In this document: positions 10,651-19,488 of the stretch, piece after piece
Position numbering within the stretch: position 1 is the stretch's first letter
How the letters are laid out: each line of letters begins with the position of its first letter
NCBI GenBank assembly: GCA_030537635.1
Contig: JAUNVM010000016.1
Coordinates: 1 to 49,223 of the forward strand
Reading direction: 5' to 3'
Length of the DNA: 49,223 nucleotides
Source: Flaviflexus sp.
GTDB lineage: Bacteria; Actinomycetota; Actinomycetes; Actinomycetales; Actinomycetaceae
The notes under the pieces: model-generated
Seen by the model: only the letters and a program-made list of their open reading frames with translations
Database searches by the model: none
What the model was told of the DNA's origin: nothing
Made by a program: the position numbers and the translations under genes

Positions 10651-12180
10651 GTGAGACTTGAGCTCGAAGGAATCACAAAGAAGTTCGGTTCCCTCATTGC
10701 AAACGACCATATTGATCTGGTCGTCGAGCCCGGCCAAATTCATGCGCTTCTCGGCGAGAACGGCGCGGGCAAATCAACGTTGATGAACGTGCTGTACGGG
10801 CTCTATGACCCCGATGAAGGGGAGATTCGCATTGATGGCAAGCCCGTGACGTTCGATGGGCCGGGCGATGCTGTTGCCGCCGGCATCGGTATGGTACATC
10901 AGCACTTCATGCTCATTCCCGTGTTCACGGTCGCCGAATCGGTGGCGCTCGGCTACGAGCCGGCCGGCCCCATCGGCATCATTGATCAAAACGCAGCGAA
11001 GCAGCTCGTGGCCGACGTCTCGGCCAAGTTCGGATTTGACCTGGATCCGGACGCGAAAATCGAAGACCTCTCGGTGGGCGCCCAGCAGCGCGTCGAAATC
11101 GTCAAGGCGCTGTCGCGGGATGCGGAGATCCTTATTCTTGATGAGCCGACCGCGGTGCTCACGCCCGCGGAGACCGATGAGCTCATCAACATCATGCGAG
11201 AACTGGCCGCAGCCGGCACCTCCATCGTCTTCATCACCCACAAGCTGCGCGAGGTCAAGGCGGTGGCCGACAAGATCACGGTCATTCGCCGCGGCAAGGT
11301 GGTCGGCGAGGCCTCGCCCGAATCCACCGAGGCCGAGCTCGCCACGATGATGGTGGGTCGCTCCGTCATGCTCAAGGTGGACAAGGAGCCGGCCAAGCCC
11401 GGAGAGCTCGGATTGAAGATCGAGGACCTCAGCCTGGTCACCCCGTCCGGTCACTACATTCTTGACCACATCAATCTCGAGGTTCGCCGGGGCGAAATCC
11501 TCGGCATTGCCGGTGTCCAGGGCAATGGGCAGACCGAGCTCGCCGACGTGCTGCTCGGGCTCAAGGATCCCACCCACGGCAAGGTGTTCCTCGACGATGT
11601 CGAGATCACGAAGGATTCCGTGCGCAAGCATTTGGATGCCGGGATCGGATTCGTTCCGGAGGACCGCTCCACCGACGGCATGGTCAGCCAGTTCTCGGTT
11701 GCCGAGAATCTCGTGCTCGATCAGTACAAGGAGGAGCGCTTCGCGCGTGCCGGTACCCTCAAGCTCGGCGCGATTCGCCGCAATGCCGAGGAGCTGCGCG
11801 ACGAGTTCGACATTCGTCTCACCCATGTCACCGACCCGATCTCCACCCTGTCGGGCGGCAATCAGCAGAAGGTGGTGGTTGCCCGGGAGATGTCTCGCGA
11901 CCTGCACCTGTTTATCGCCAATCAGCCGACCCGCGGCGTCGACGTCGGCTCCATTGAGTTCATTCACAACCGCATCGTTGACGAGCGAGATCAGGGAGTT
12001 CCCGTTCTTGTGGTGTCCAGTGAGCTGGATGAGATCCAGTCCCTGGCCGACCGGATTGCCGTCATGTATCGCGGCAAGATCGTTGGCATCGTCCCGTCCG
12101 GCACCCCCAATTCCGTCCTCGGTTTGATGATGGCGGGGGTTCCCATGGATGAGGCCATGGCACAGAAGGAGACGGCATGA
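10651..12180 (+). CDS. ABC transporter ATPase, tandem NBDs (nucleoside uptake)
   Basis: This two-domain ATPase of the BMP-type/CUT2-like class energises nucleoside import. It has 509 residues. The first domain has Walker A GENGAGKST (35-43), signature VGAQQR (about 142) and Walker B ILDEPT. The second has a degenerate Walker A region (VQGNGQTE), as is usual in this class, and signature LSGGNQQK (about 400). Start GTG 10651 follows CAGGAG. It ends in a 4-nt ATGA overlap with the first permease, so ATPase and permeases are coupled. Bacillus NupO is the best characterised relative known to me. Confidence 0.95.
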   Translation: MRLELEGITKKFGSLIANDHIDLVVEPGQIHALLGENGAGKSTLMNVLYGLYDPDEGEIRIDGKPVTFDGPGDAVAAGIGMVHQHFMLIPVFTVAESVALGYEPAGPIGIIDQNAAKQLVADVSAKFGFDLDPDAKIEDLSVGAQQRVEIVKALSRDAEILILDEPTAVLTPAETDELINIMRELAAAGTSIVFITHKLREVKAVADKITVIRRGKVVGEASPESTEAELATMMVGRSVMLKVDKEPAKPGELGLKIEDLSLVTPSGHYILDHINLEVRRGEILGIAGVQGNGQTELADVLLGLKDPTHGKVFLDDVEITKDSVRKHLDAGIGFVPEDRSTDGMVSQFSVAENLVLDQYKEERFARAGTLKLGAIRRNAEELRDEFDIRLTHVTDPISTLSGGNQQKVVVAREMSRDLHLFIANQPTRGVDVGSIEFIHNRIVDERDQGVPVLVVSSELDEIQSLADRIAVMYRGKIVGIVPSGTPNSVLGLMMAGVPMDEAMAQKETA

Positions 12181-13370
12181 GCGTCACCGAGCAGGCTGCT
12201 CGCCCCGAGGAGCCGAAACAGCTGGCCCCCGAGACGGTCGGCATGAAGGCCAAGGCGTTGCTCCACGTGGGCATGCGCTCCGGCTTCCTTATTTCCCTCA
12301 TCGCAATTCTCGTCTCGCTGTTCGTCGGCGCCCTCTTCATTTGGATGTCCGGCGCCTCCGTCGCCGACGCGTATTCTCGCCTCCTACGCGGCGCCATCTT
12401 CAATCCCGGCCGCGATGATTTTGCCCGGCAAATCAAGCCGATGACCGAAACCCTGCGCAATGCCGTCCCGCTTATCCTTGCGGGCCTTGGCCTGGGGCTT
12501 GGTTTCCGTGCGGGTCTCTTCAACATTGGTGGTCAGGGACAGATCGTGCTTGGCGCGATCGGCGCCGCCTACATTGGCTTCACCCTCAACCTGCCCTTCC
12601 CGATTCACCTCCTCCTCGCCATCATCGTCGCCATGATCTTCGGTGGCATTTGGGGTGGCACGGCGGGCTTCCTCAAGGCCAGAACCGGAGCCAATGAGGT
12701 GATCGTGACGATCATGCTCAACGCGATCTCCGGTTTCCTCCTCCTCTATGTGCTCGGCCGCAAGACCTTCCAGATTCCCGGATCGACCGAGCTGAAGTCG
12801 AAGTCGGTGGCCGAGGCGGCGCGCCTTCCGCACCTCCTTCCGGCCCCGTTCAACCTGCACGCGGGACTCATCGTCGCCATCATCGCCACCGCCTTCGTGT
12901 GGTGGGTGCTCGAGCGCTCCACCTTCGGGTTCGAGCTGCGCTCGGTGGGTGCCAATCCGCATGCCTCGCGCACCGCGGGCATGTCCACCGGCAAGGTGAC
13001 GACCCTGACGATGGCGCTGTCCGCCGCCCTGTGCGGTGCGGCCGGAGCCAATGAGGTGCTTGGCACCTTCGGCGCACTCACCCCGGCGGTCGCCGGCACG
13101 ATTGGCTTCGATGCCATCACCGTCGCCCTGCTCGGGCGCAACAAGCCGGTCGGCATCTTCTTCGCCGGCCTGCTCTTCGGCGCCTTCAAGGCTGGCGCGC
13201 CCCTCATGCAGGGGGCGAATGTTCCGGTCGACATCATTTTGATCCTGCAGGCCGTCATCGTCCTGCTTATCGCGGCCCCGGCCCTCATCAGGTGGATCTT
13301 CCGCCTGCCCAAGCCGGACGGGGTGTCCTACCGCGAATACATCACGCTGCAGCGAGAGGGGAAGCGATGA
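12177..13370 (+). CDS. ABC transporter permease 1 (nucleoside uptake)
   Basis: This is an integral membrane subunit of the BMP-type nucleoside importer, with 397 residues. About 35 cytosolic residues are followed by multiple hydrophobic helices. The conserved GLFNIGGQGQ motif (about 113-122) and TGANEVIVTIMLN segment (about 171-183) mark the BPD_transp_2 permease family. It pairs with the second permease to form the channel served by the two-domain ATPase. It is translationally coupled on both sides by ATGA overlaps. It corresponds to NupP-type proteins by order and motifs. Confidence 0.94.
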   Translation: MSVTEQAARPEEPKQLAPETVGMKAKALLHVGMRSGFLISLIAILVSLFVGALFIWMSGASVADAYSRLLRGAIFNPGRDDFARQIKPMTETLRNAVPLILAGLGLGLGFRAGLFNIGGQGQIVLGAIGAAYIGFTLNLPFPIHLLLAIIVAMIFGGIWGGTAGFLKARTGANEVIVTIMLNAISGFLLLYVLGRKTFQIPGSTELKSKSVAEAARLPHLLPAPFNLHAGLIVAIIATAFVWWVLERSTFGFELRSVGANPHASRTAGMSTGKVTTLTMALSAALCGAAGANEVLGTFGALTPAVAGTIGFDAITVALLGRNKPVGIFFAGLLFGAFKAGAPLMQGANVPVDIILILQAVIVLLIAAPALIRWIFRLPKPDGVSYREYITLQREGKR

Positions 13371-14653
13371 GCACGACAACCTCGGTGGCAACTGCCCCAA
13401 ACACCAGGGTCGACACCGCGGTGCCGATCTCTTGGAAGTTCCCCATCGTCTACTGCCTGACTCTCGCCCTCACCGTCGTCATGGCGCTGAAGTCGAGTGG
13501 CATTGCGGAATACGTGTGGTACGGACTGCGTCCGTCCAAGAATCACCCGAATCTCAAGATGTACGCGGCTCCCACCGTGTGGGCTCTCGTCGCCATCATC
13601 GCGCTGCTCACCGCGTATTCCTTCTACCGGGCGGTCAAGCGGCAAAAACCATCCCTCGCGGTTGGCATTGCCATTCTCGGCTGCTTCCTGCTGGCCTTCA
13701 TGACCTATTCGGGCGGCGGATCGGGACGCTTCATCACCATCGCCTTCCTCTTCGCCTCCACCCTCACCTCGGCCCAGCCGCTCATTTTCGGCTCCATGGC
13801 CGGCGTGGTTTGCGAGCGGGTTGGCGTCGTCAATATCGCCATTGAGGGTCAGCTGCTCACCGGCGCCTTCGCGGGCGTCACCGTGGCTTCGGCAACCGGC
13901 AACCCGTGGCTCGGCCTCGTGGCCGCCCCGATCGCCGGCTCCCTCATCGGCGCCCTGCTCGCCTTCTTCTCGGTGCGCTACGCGGTCGACCAGATCATCG
14001 TGGGTGTTGTGCTCAACGTTTTGTGCATGGGACTCACGTCGTTCTTCCTCGGCACCCTCGTCAAGCAGAATCCGCACTGGAACTCGATCAAATTCGCGCT
14101 GCCGCAGTGGGAGATTCCCGTCCTGTCGAAGATCCCGTTTATCGGCCCGGTCTTCTTCTCGCACACCATCCTCATGTACATCATGTACGTGGCGGTCTTC
14201 CTGCTCACCTTCATGCTCTTCCGCTCCCGGTGGGGGCTTCGCATGAGGGCGTGCGGCGAGCATCCCAAGGCGGCCGACACGGTGGGCATCAACGTCAACC
14301 GCACGCGCTTCCTCAACACCATGTTCGGCGGCGCCATCGCCGGTCTGGGCGGCGCGGCCTTCACCATTGCCTCGGCCTCCGTGTTCACCGAGGGTATCTC
14401 CGCCGGCAAGGGCTACATTGCGCTCGCCGCCATGATCCTTGGTAAGTGGCATCCGATCGGCGCACTTGGCGCCTCCCTCATGTTCGGTGTCGCCACCGCG
14501 ATCGTCGAATGGTTGCCGAATGTGTCGGCCAATGCGATCGATCCCTCACTGCTGGCCATGGTCCCGTACGTCATCACGATTCTCGCGGTGGCCGGTTTCG
14601 TCGGTAACTCCCGACCGCCGGCGGCCGAGAACATCCCCTACATCAAGTCGTGA
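13367..14653 (+). CDS. ABC transporter permease 2 (nucleoside uptake)
   Basis: This is the second membrane subunit of the importer, with 428 residues. It is a BPD_transp_2 permease with the motif VGVVNIAIEGQLLTGA and a central VDQIIVGVVLNVL segment. The N-terminus is longer than in many homologues: about 20 soluble residues, one helix, a short loop and another helix before the conserved core. I chose ATG 13367, which overlaps the upstream stop and follows GAGGGGAAGCG. A frame open from 13292 would overlap permease 1 by 79 nt. The gap to cdd is 7 nt. Confidence 0.94.
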   Translation: MSTTTSVATAPNTRVDTAVPISWKFPIVYCLTLALTVVMALKSSGIAEYVWYGLRPSKNHPNLKMYAAPTVWALVAIIALLTAYSFYRAVKRQKPSLAVGIAILGCFLLAFMTYSGGGSGRFITIAFLFASTLTSAQPLIFGSMAGVVCERVGVVNIAIEGQLLTGAFAGVTVASATGNPWLGLVAAPIAGSLIGALLAFFSVRYAVDQIIVGVVLNVLCMGLTSFFLGTLVKQNPHWNSIKFALPQWEIPVLSKIPFIGPVFFSHTILMYIMYVAVFLLTFMLFRSRWGLRMRACGEHPKAADTVGINVNRTRFLNTMFGGAIAGLGGAAFTIASASVFTEGISAGKGYIALAAMILGKWHPIGALGASLMFGVATAIVEWLPNVSANAIDPSLLAMVPYVITILAVAGFVGNSRPPAAENIPYIKS

Positions 14654-14660
14654 GGTAGTC

Positions 14661-15053
14661 GTGAGTGCCGATCTTCTCAAGGCTGCTCGCGATGCCATGT
14701 CCAAGGCCTACGCCCCGTACTCCGGCTTCCCGGTCGGAGCGGCGGGGCGGGCCGAGGACGGGCGGATCGTGACCGGCTGCAACGTAGAAAACGCCTCCTA
14801 CGGGGTGGGATTGTGCGCGGAATGCGGAATGATTTCCGAGCTCGTTGCCACCGGAGGTGGTCGTCTCGTGGAATTTGCCTGCGTGGACCGCACCGGCGAG
14901 CTCACCGTGCCGTGCGGCCGGTGCCGCCAGCTCCTGTGGGAGCACGGCGGGCCGGAGCTGTCCGTGCATATGCCCCGGGGTGAGATGACCCTGGGGGAGA
15001 TCATGGTCGATGGCTTTGGCCCGACCAATCTAGAAGTTGGAGATATTCAATGA
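14661..15053 (+). CDS. cdd: Cytidine deaminase
   Basis: This zinc enzyme deaminates cytidine and deoxycytidine to uridine and deoxyuridine, which makes imported cytidines usable by the next enzyme. It has 130 residues, the classic homotetrameric size. The zinc site is Cys52 (in CAE, replacing the His of other deaminases), Cys85 and Cys88 (PCGRC), with the proton-shuttling Glu54. GTG 14661 has GAGGT 5-6 nt upstream. The open frame extends further 5' only as a shadow inside the permease gene. It overlaps deoA by 4 nt. Confidence 0.96.
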   Translation: MSADLLKAARDAMSKAYAPYSGFPVGAAGRAEDGRIVTGCNVENASYGVGLCAECGMISELVATGGGRLVEFACVDRTGELTVPCGRCRQLLWEHGGPELSVHMPRGEMTLGEIMVDGFGPTNLEVGDIQ

Positions 15054-16327
15054 CTGAACCCTTTGCCGCGGTGGAAATCATCACGGCTAAACGAAACGGG
15101 CAGCGGCTCACCGATGAGCAGATTGCCTGGACGGTGGACGCCTATACCCGCGGCGTGATCGCCGATGAGCAGATGGCGGCGCTCGCCATGGCGATCTTCC
15201 TCAACGGAATGGACCGGGGCGAGATCGCGCGCTGGACCCGCGCCATGATCGACTCGGGGGAGACAATGGACTTCTCCTCCCTGTCCAAGCCGACCTCGGA
15301 CAAGCATTCCACCGGCGGGGTGGGAGATAAAATCACCCTGCCCCTCGCTCCTCTGGTGGCCTCCTACGGCGTGGCCGTTCCCCAGCTGTCCGGTCGGGGA
15401 CTGGGCCACACCGGCGGCACCCTCGACAAGCTCGAGGCGATTGCTGGCTGGCGGGCAGATCTGTCCAATGAGGAGATCTTCGCCCTGCTCGAGGATCCCG
15501 GCGCGGTGATCTGCGCGGCCGGCGCGGGCCTCGCGCCCGCCGACAAGAAGCTCTACGCGCTGCGGGACATCACCGGCACCGTCGAGGCCATTCCCCTCAT
15601 CGCCTCCTCGATCATGTCAAAGAAGATTGCCGAGGGCACCGGGGCGCTCGTCCTTGACGTCAAGGTGGGCTCTGGCGCCTTCATGAAGGACCTGGATCAG
15701 GCCCGCGAGCTCGCCCGCACCATGGTTGATCTGGGGACGGATGCCGGGACGAGGACCACGGCCCTGCTCACCGACATGTCTGCCCCGCTCGGCCGGAAGA
15801 TCGGCAATGCGCTCGAGGTTGAGGAATCGGTGGAGGTACTCGCCGGCGGCGGCCCCGCCGATATCGTCGAGCTCACCGTCGCGCTCGCTCGCGAGATGCT
15901 GAGTGCGGCCGGGGTTGAGGCCGACCCGGCCGAGAATCTCGCTAATGGCAAGGCCATGGATGTGTGGCGGAAGATGATTGCCGCTCAAGATGGCGATCCG
16001 GATGCCGAGCTGCCACGGTCGACCCACACCGAGACAATCACGGCCACCGAATCCGGCGTGGTCTCCGGCCTGGACGCCCTGTCGGTTGGGGTTGCCTCCT
16101 GGCGTCTTGGCGCCGGGCGGGCCCGCAAGGAAGATCCCGTGCAGGCCGGCGCCGGCATCACGATCCACGCCCACATTGGCGATAAGGTGGCGGCCGGAGA
16201 TCCGCTGGTCACTCTGCACACCGATGACGAGGGCCGCTTTGAGCGAGCCCGGGACATCCTGGATGGCGCCTACACCTTTGCGGACAGCGCCGAGCGCGGC
16301 TCGGTTATCCTCGACAAGATCCAATGA
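15050..16327 (+). CDS. deoA: Thymidine phosphorylase
   Basis: This enzyme phosphorolyses thymidine and deoxyuridine to the base and deoxyribose-1-phosphate. It has 425 residues. The family signature SGRGLGHTGGTLDKLE is at 114-129. The phosphate-binding segment SDKHSTGGVGDK is at 83-94. Its product feeds a phosphopentomutase activity (perhaps pgm at 17818) and then DeoC. A pyrimidine nucleoside phosphorylase of broader specificity cannot be excluded from sequence. Its GGAG ribosome site lies in the end of cdd, and its end overlaps the next gene by 4 nt. Confidence 0.94.
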   Translation: MTEPFAAVEIITAKRNGQRLTDEQIAWTVDAYTRGVIADEQMAALAMAIFLNGMDRGEIARWTRAMIDSGETMDFSSLSKPTSDKHSTGGVGDKITLPLAPLVASYGVAVPQLSGRGLGHTGGTLDKLEAIAGWRADLSNEEIFALLEDPGAVICAAGAGLAPADKKLYALRDITGTVEAIPLIASSIMSKKIAEGTGALVLDVKVGSGAFMKDLDQARELARTMVDLGTDAGTRTTALLTDMSAPLGRKIGNALEVEESVEVLAGGGPADIVELTVALAREMLSAAGVEADPAENLANGKAMDVWRKMIAAQDGDPDAELPRSTHTETITATESGVVSGLDALSVGVASWRLGAGRARKEDPVQAGAGITIHAHIGDKVAAGDPLVTLHTDDEGRFERARDILDGAYTFADSAERGSVILDKIQ

Positions 16328-17022
16328 GCATTCACCTCTCCCACCTCATGAGCCCGTGGGCTAGGCCGCTCCCGGCGGCCCCGCCCTGGGCGGAGGTGGA
16401 ACAGGTGCCCCCGCCCTGCCCGGTTACCCTCGGGGATCGGCTCGTGTGCCAGGTCGACGATACGAGCTGTGGAGCGGCCGTCCTCCTCATGCTCAACGCC
16501 ACCGGGGATCCCGCTCTCGGAGCCCATCTCGATGAGCATCCCGAGGAGCTGGACCCCCGCCAGCGCGAGCTTAAGCGCGCCGCCCTCGCCGGCTCGCTTG
16601 GGCCGCTGAGCTGGCCCGCCGCGCTCGGAATCCCGCCGTGGGCCCTCGCCAAGGCCGCCCGCTTCCCGGGAGTGGACTATCATCCGCGTCCCTTCGTCGA
16701 TCGCGGCGAGGAGGGCAGAGCGGTGCTCAACGCCGTGAAAAACGCAACAAATGCGGGAATCCCGGTGCCGCTGTACACCGGATCCGATGTGCGCAGCGGG
16801 CTCGGCGCAGCCGTGCCCCGCCACGTCGTTCTCGCGGTTCCCCCGCCCGAGCCGGAACCGCAACCCATTCTCACCATCTACGAGCCCTCTCGGGGCATGC
16901 TGCACACCGTGAGGCTCGCCGAACTTGTTAACCGCTCCGAGCCGATGGATGCGCTCGGAGGATGGACACACGTCGTCTGGGCTCTCTTGCCCAGACCCAG
17001 AAAGGAGCGTCATGGACGCTAA
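16324..17022 (+). CDS. C39-peptidase-like protein of unknown function
   Basis: This is a 232-residue soluble protein without signal peptide or membrane helix, read from an ATGA overlap with deoA and overlapping deoC by 11 nt. I see a C39-like papain-fold pattern. Gln43 sits six residues before Cys49 in [10 protein letters not shown], matching the oxyanion Gln and nucleophile spacing of C39 peptidases. His167 is in PRHVVLAV, and IYEPSRG (Glu187) stands where the family has YDP-x-x-G with Asp. Thus Cys, His and an acidic residue are all present, with Glu in the third place. No substrate is obvious, as no double-Gly leader peptide or bacteriocin exporter is nearby. Its fixed place inside a nucleoside catabolic operon is unusual. 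The fold is probable; the function is unknown. Confidence 0.7.
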   Translation: MSIHLSHLMSPWARPLPAAPPWAEVEQVPPPCPVTLGDRLVCQVDDTSCGAAVLLMLNATGDPALGAHLDEHPEELDPRQRELKRAALAGSLGPLSWPAALGIPPWALAKAARFPGVDYHPRPFVDRGEEGRAVLNAVKNATNAGIPVPLYTGSDVRSGLGAAVPRHVVLAVPPPEPEPQPILTIYEPSRGMLHTVRLAELVNRSEPMDALGGWTHVVWALLPRPRKERHGR

Positions 17023-17659
17023 GAATGTTGCCGCCATGGTCGACCACACCCTGCTCAAGCCCGAATCCACGCCCGAGGACGTCGCCTCGCTGATTGCGGA
17101 TGCGAAGGAGCTCGGAGTCTTCTCCGTGTGCGTCTCTCCCTCCATGCTGCCGCTCAAGGAGGACCTGGGAGAACTCAAGACCGCCGTCGTGTGTGGTTTC
17201 CCCTCCGGCGCTCACCACAGCGAGATTAAGGCCGCCGAGGCCGCCCGCGCGGTTGCCGACGGGGCCGATGAGGTGGACATGGTTATCAACCTTTCCCTCG
17301 CCAAGTCCGGTGACTTTGCCGGGGTCGAGGCCGATATCCGGGCCGTGCGCGAGGCCATTCCCTCCGCCCTGCTCAAGGTCATCATCGAATCGGCGGCGCT
17401 CACCGATGAGGAGATCGTCTCCGCCTGCCAGGCGGCCAAGAATGCCGGTGCCGACTTCGTCAAGACGTCCACCGGCTTCCATCCCGCCGGCGGCGCCTCC
17501 GTGCACGCGGTGCAGCTCATGGCGCAGACCGTGGGGGAGGACCTCGGGGTCAAGGCGTCCGGTGGCATCCGCGACGGCAAGTTCGCCGCCGAGCTCATCG
17601 AGGCCGGCGCCACCCGTCTCGGGCTGTCCGGAACGAAGAAGGTGCTCGACACCCTTTAA
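17012..17659 (+). CDS. deoC: Deoxyribose-phosphate aldolase
   Basis: This class I aldolase splits 2-deoxyribose-5-phosphate to glyceraldehyde-3-phosphate and acetaldehyde, the last step of deoxynucleoside catabolism. It has 215 residues, the length of the short bacterial class. The Schiff-base lysine is Lys151 (DFVKTSTGF). Lys181 (VKASGGIRD) and Asp89 ([10 protein letters not shown]) are the partner residues. Start ATG 17012 follows AAAGGAG and lies within the end of the C39-like gene. It is the last gene of the operon. A perfect 12-bp hairpin lies 24 nt after the stop. Confidence 0.97.
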   Translation: MDAKNVAAMVDHTLLKPESTPEDVASLIADAKELGVFSVCVSPSMLPLKEDLGELKTAVVCGFPSGAHHSEIKAAEAARAVADGADEVDMVINLSLAKSGDFAGVEADIRAVREAIPSALLKVIIESAALTDEEIVSACQAAKNAGADFVKTSTGFHPAGGASVHAVQLMAQTVGEDLGVKASGGIRDGKFAAELIEAGATRLGLSGTKKVLDTL

Positions 17660-17683
17660 GGGTTCCTCGGGCGTGCAGCCACT

Positions 17684-17719
17684 CTCAGGGGCGGGATTTC
17701 CCGCCCCTGAGCTCTTTGG
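17684..17719 (+). terminator. Terminator of the nucleoside operon
   Basis: CTCAGGGGCGGG (17684-17695) pairs perfectly with CCCGCCCCTGAG (17700-17711) over an ATTT loop, followed by CTCTTT. Confidence 0.85.
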
Positions 17720-17766
17720 ATAGCCCGCGGCTGCCCGGCATATCCGACTCATTCTCAGCCAGAGTA

Positions 17767-17806
17767 AAGAATGGGGGTGGGGGCTGATGCCCCCACCCCC
17801 ATTCTT
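17767..17806. terminator. Perfect 18-bp hairpin, terminator of pgm (bidirectional shape)
   Basis: An 18-nt arm at 17767-17784 pairs without mismatch with 17789-17806 over a TGAT loop. The minus-strand pgm stop at 17818 lies 11 nt before it, so it best serves punA-pgm. It also backs up the deoC terminator 55 nt away. Confidence 0.85.
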
Positions 17807-17817
17807 GGTAGGTCGGA

Positions 17818-19488
17818 TTAGTTTTCGGGCAGACGAAGGGCCGCAGACATGTCCGCCTTCAGCCCTTCCATGCGCCGTTGTGCCTCGGTTTGGGCGTCGC
17901 GGAGCTCGTCGTCGACCGGTTCAATGACCTCGAGGTAGCACTTGACCTTGGGTTCGGTGCCAGAGGGGCGCACCACGGCGCGATCGCCGCGCTCGGAGAC
18001 GAGAATAAGCGCGTCGGTCGGCGGCAGGGAGTCGGTACCCTCGGCCAGGTCCACCGACTCGGCCACGGGCGAACCCGCGAGCGAGGTGGGCGGATTGGCC
18101 CGCAGGTGGGCCATCGTTGCCGGCATGAGCGACAGGTCATCGACTCGGATGGTGACCGGGGCGGTGAGGTAGACGCCGTGGGTGGCCGCGAGCTCATCGA
18201 GCTGGTCGAGGAGGGACTTGCCATCCTTCTTCAGCTTGCCGGCGAGGCGGGCGAGGAGCAGGGAGGCGGTGATGCCGTCCTTGTCGCGCACGCCGTCGGG
18301 GTCGACGCAAAAGCCGATCGCCTCCTCGTAGCCGAAGATAAGTTCGGGGGCCCGGGCGATCCACTTGAAGCCCGTGAGTGTGGGGGTATATCCCAGCCCG
18401 TGCTTGGCGGCGATTTTGCCGAGCAGGCGAGAGGAGACGATCGAGGAGGCGAGATTGCCGCCGGTGAGCGCTCCCGCTCCCGCCATCTCCTCTCCGAGGA
18501 GGGAACCGATTTCGTCGCCGCTGAGCTGCCGCCAGCCCCCATCCGCGGGCACGGCGGCCGAGCATCGGTCAGCATCGGGATCGTTGGCGAGAACGAGGTC
18601 CGCGCCGATCTGTTCGGCGAGCCGGGTGGCCAGGTCGAGGGCGCCGGCCTCTTCCGGATTGGGGAAGGATACGGTGGGGAAGTCCGGATCCGGCTTCTCC
18701 TGCTCCGGCACGGGGGTGACGTCGGTGAAGCCCGCCTCGTTCAGGACCCGGAGCATCATCTCGCTGCCCACGCCGTGCATGGCGGTGTGGACGATCTTGA
18801 GATCGGAGCTGTGCCCGGCCGGCACGAGGGCGAGGGCGCGTTCGACGTAGGCGTCGATGACGGCCTCGTCAATGGTCTCCCAGCCGCCCTCGGCGAGCGG
18901 AATCTCGTCGGCCGGTCCGGCCGCCGCGATTGCCTCGGCAATCTCCTTATCGGCGGGCGGCACAATCTGCACGCCCTGACCTTCTTCGGTGGCGGCGCGG
19001 CCACCGAGATATACCTTGTAGCCGTTGTCGGCCGGCGGATTGTGGGAGGCGGTCACCATGACGCCAGCGTCGGCGCCGAGGTGTCGCACGGCCCAGGCAA
19101 GGAGCGGGGTGGGCAGGGTGCGGGGCATGATGGCGGCACGACCGCCCGCCGCGGTGATGATGGCGGCGGTGTCGGTAGCGAAATCGCGGGAGTGGTAGCG
19201 AGCATCAAAGCCGATAACGACGAAGGCGTCGCGGCCCACCTTGTCTTGCAGGTAGGCGATGAGGCCGGCGGCGGCCTGGCGGACCACGGCCCGGTTCATG
19301 CGGTGCGGACCCCCGCCCATCTTCCCGCGCAGCCCGGCGGTGCCGAAGGTCAGCGGGCCGGAGAATCGGTCGGCGAGATCGGCCTTGGCCTCCTCATCGC
19401 CACCATCCGCACGGGTCTTGAGGTCGAGGAGTTCTTCGCGGGTGGTCGGATCGGGATCGTGATCGATCCAGGACTGAATATCTAGCAT
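17818..19488 (-). CDS. Phospho-sugar mutase (PGM/PMM family), possible phosphopentomutase
   Basis: This alpha-D-phosphohexomutase-family enzyme of 556 residues has all four landmarks. The phosphoserine is Ser148 in TASHNP. The metal loop is NDPDADR (Asp303, 305, 307). The sugar loop is in FGYEEAIGF, and the phosphate loop is RPSGTEPK. The family covers glucose, mannose and pentose phosphates. Because the gene follows punA with a 7-nt overlap and faces deoC, I infer that it converts (deoxy)ribose-1-phosphate to the 5-phosphate, filling the missing deoB step. No other pentomutase gene is in the window. Annotations as pgcA, pmmB or phosphomannomutase for relatives are possible. Substrate is not settled by sequence. 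Confidence 0.92.
   Translation of the reverse strand: MLDIQSWIDHDPDPTTREELLDLKTRADGGDEEAKADLADRFSGPLTFGTAGLRGKMGGGPHRMNRAVVRQAAAGLIAYLQDKVGRDAFVVIGFDARYHSRDFATDTAAIITAAGGRAAIMPRTLPTPLLAWAVRHLGADAGVMVTASHNPPADNGYKVYLGGRAATEEGQGVQIVPPADKEIAEAIAAAGPADEIPLAEGGWETIDEAVIDAYVERALALVPAGHSSDLKIVHTAMHGVGSEMMLRVLNEAGFTDVTPVPEQEKPDPDFPTVSFPNPEEAGALDLATRLAEQIGADLVLANDPDADRCSAAVPADGGWRQLSGDEIGSLLGEEMAGAGALTGGNLASSIVSSRLLGKIAAKHGLGYTPTLTGFKWIARAPELIFGYEEAIGFCVDPDGVRDKDGITASLLLARLAGKLKKDGKSLLDQLDELAATHGVYLTAPVTIRVDDLSLMPATMAHLRANPPTSLAGSPVAESVDLAEGTDSLPPTDALILVSERGDRAVVRPSGTEPKVKCYLEVIEPVDDELRDAQTEAQRRMEGLKADMSAALRLPEN

Noticed and set aside
17878..19485. Plus-strand 535-codon frame opposite pgm, and a 543-codon frame (32707-34338) opposite the DEAD-box helicase
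   Set aside because: Both mirror genes with complete catalytic motifs; the translations show no recognisable domain.
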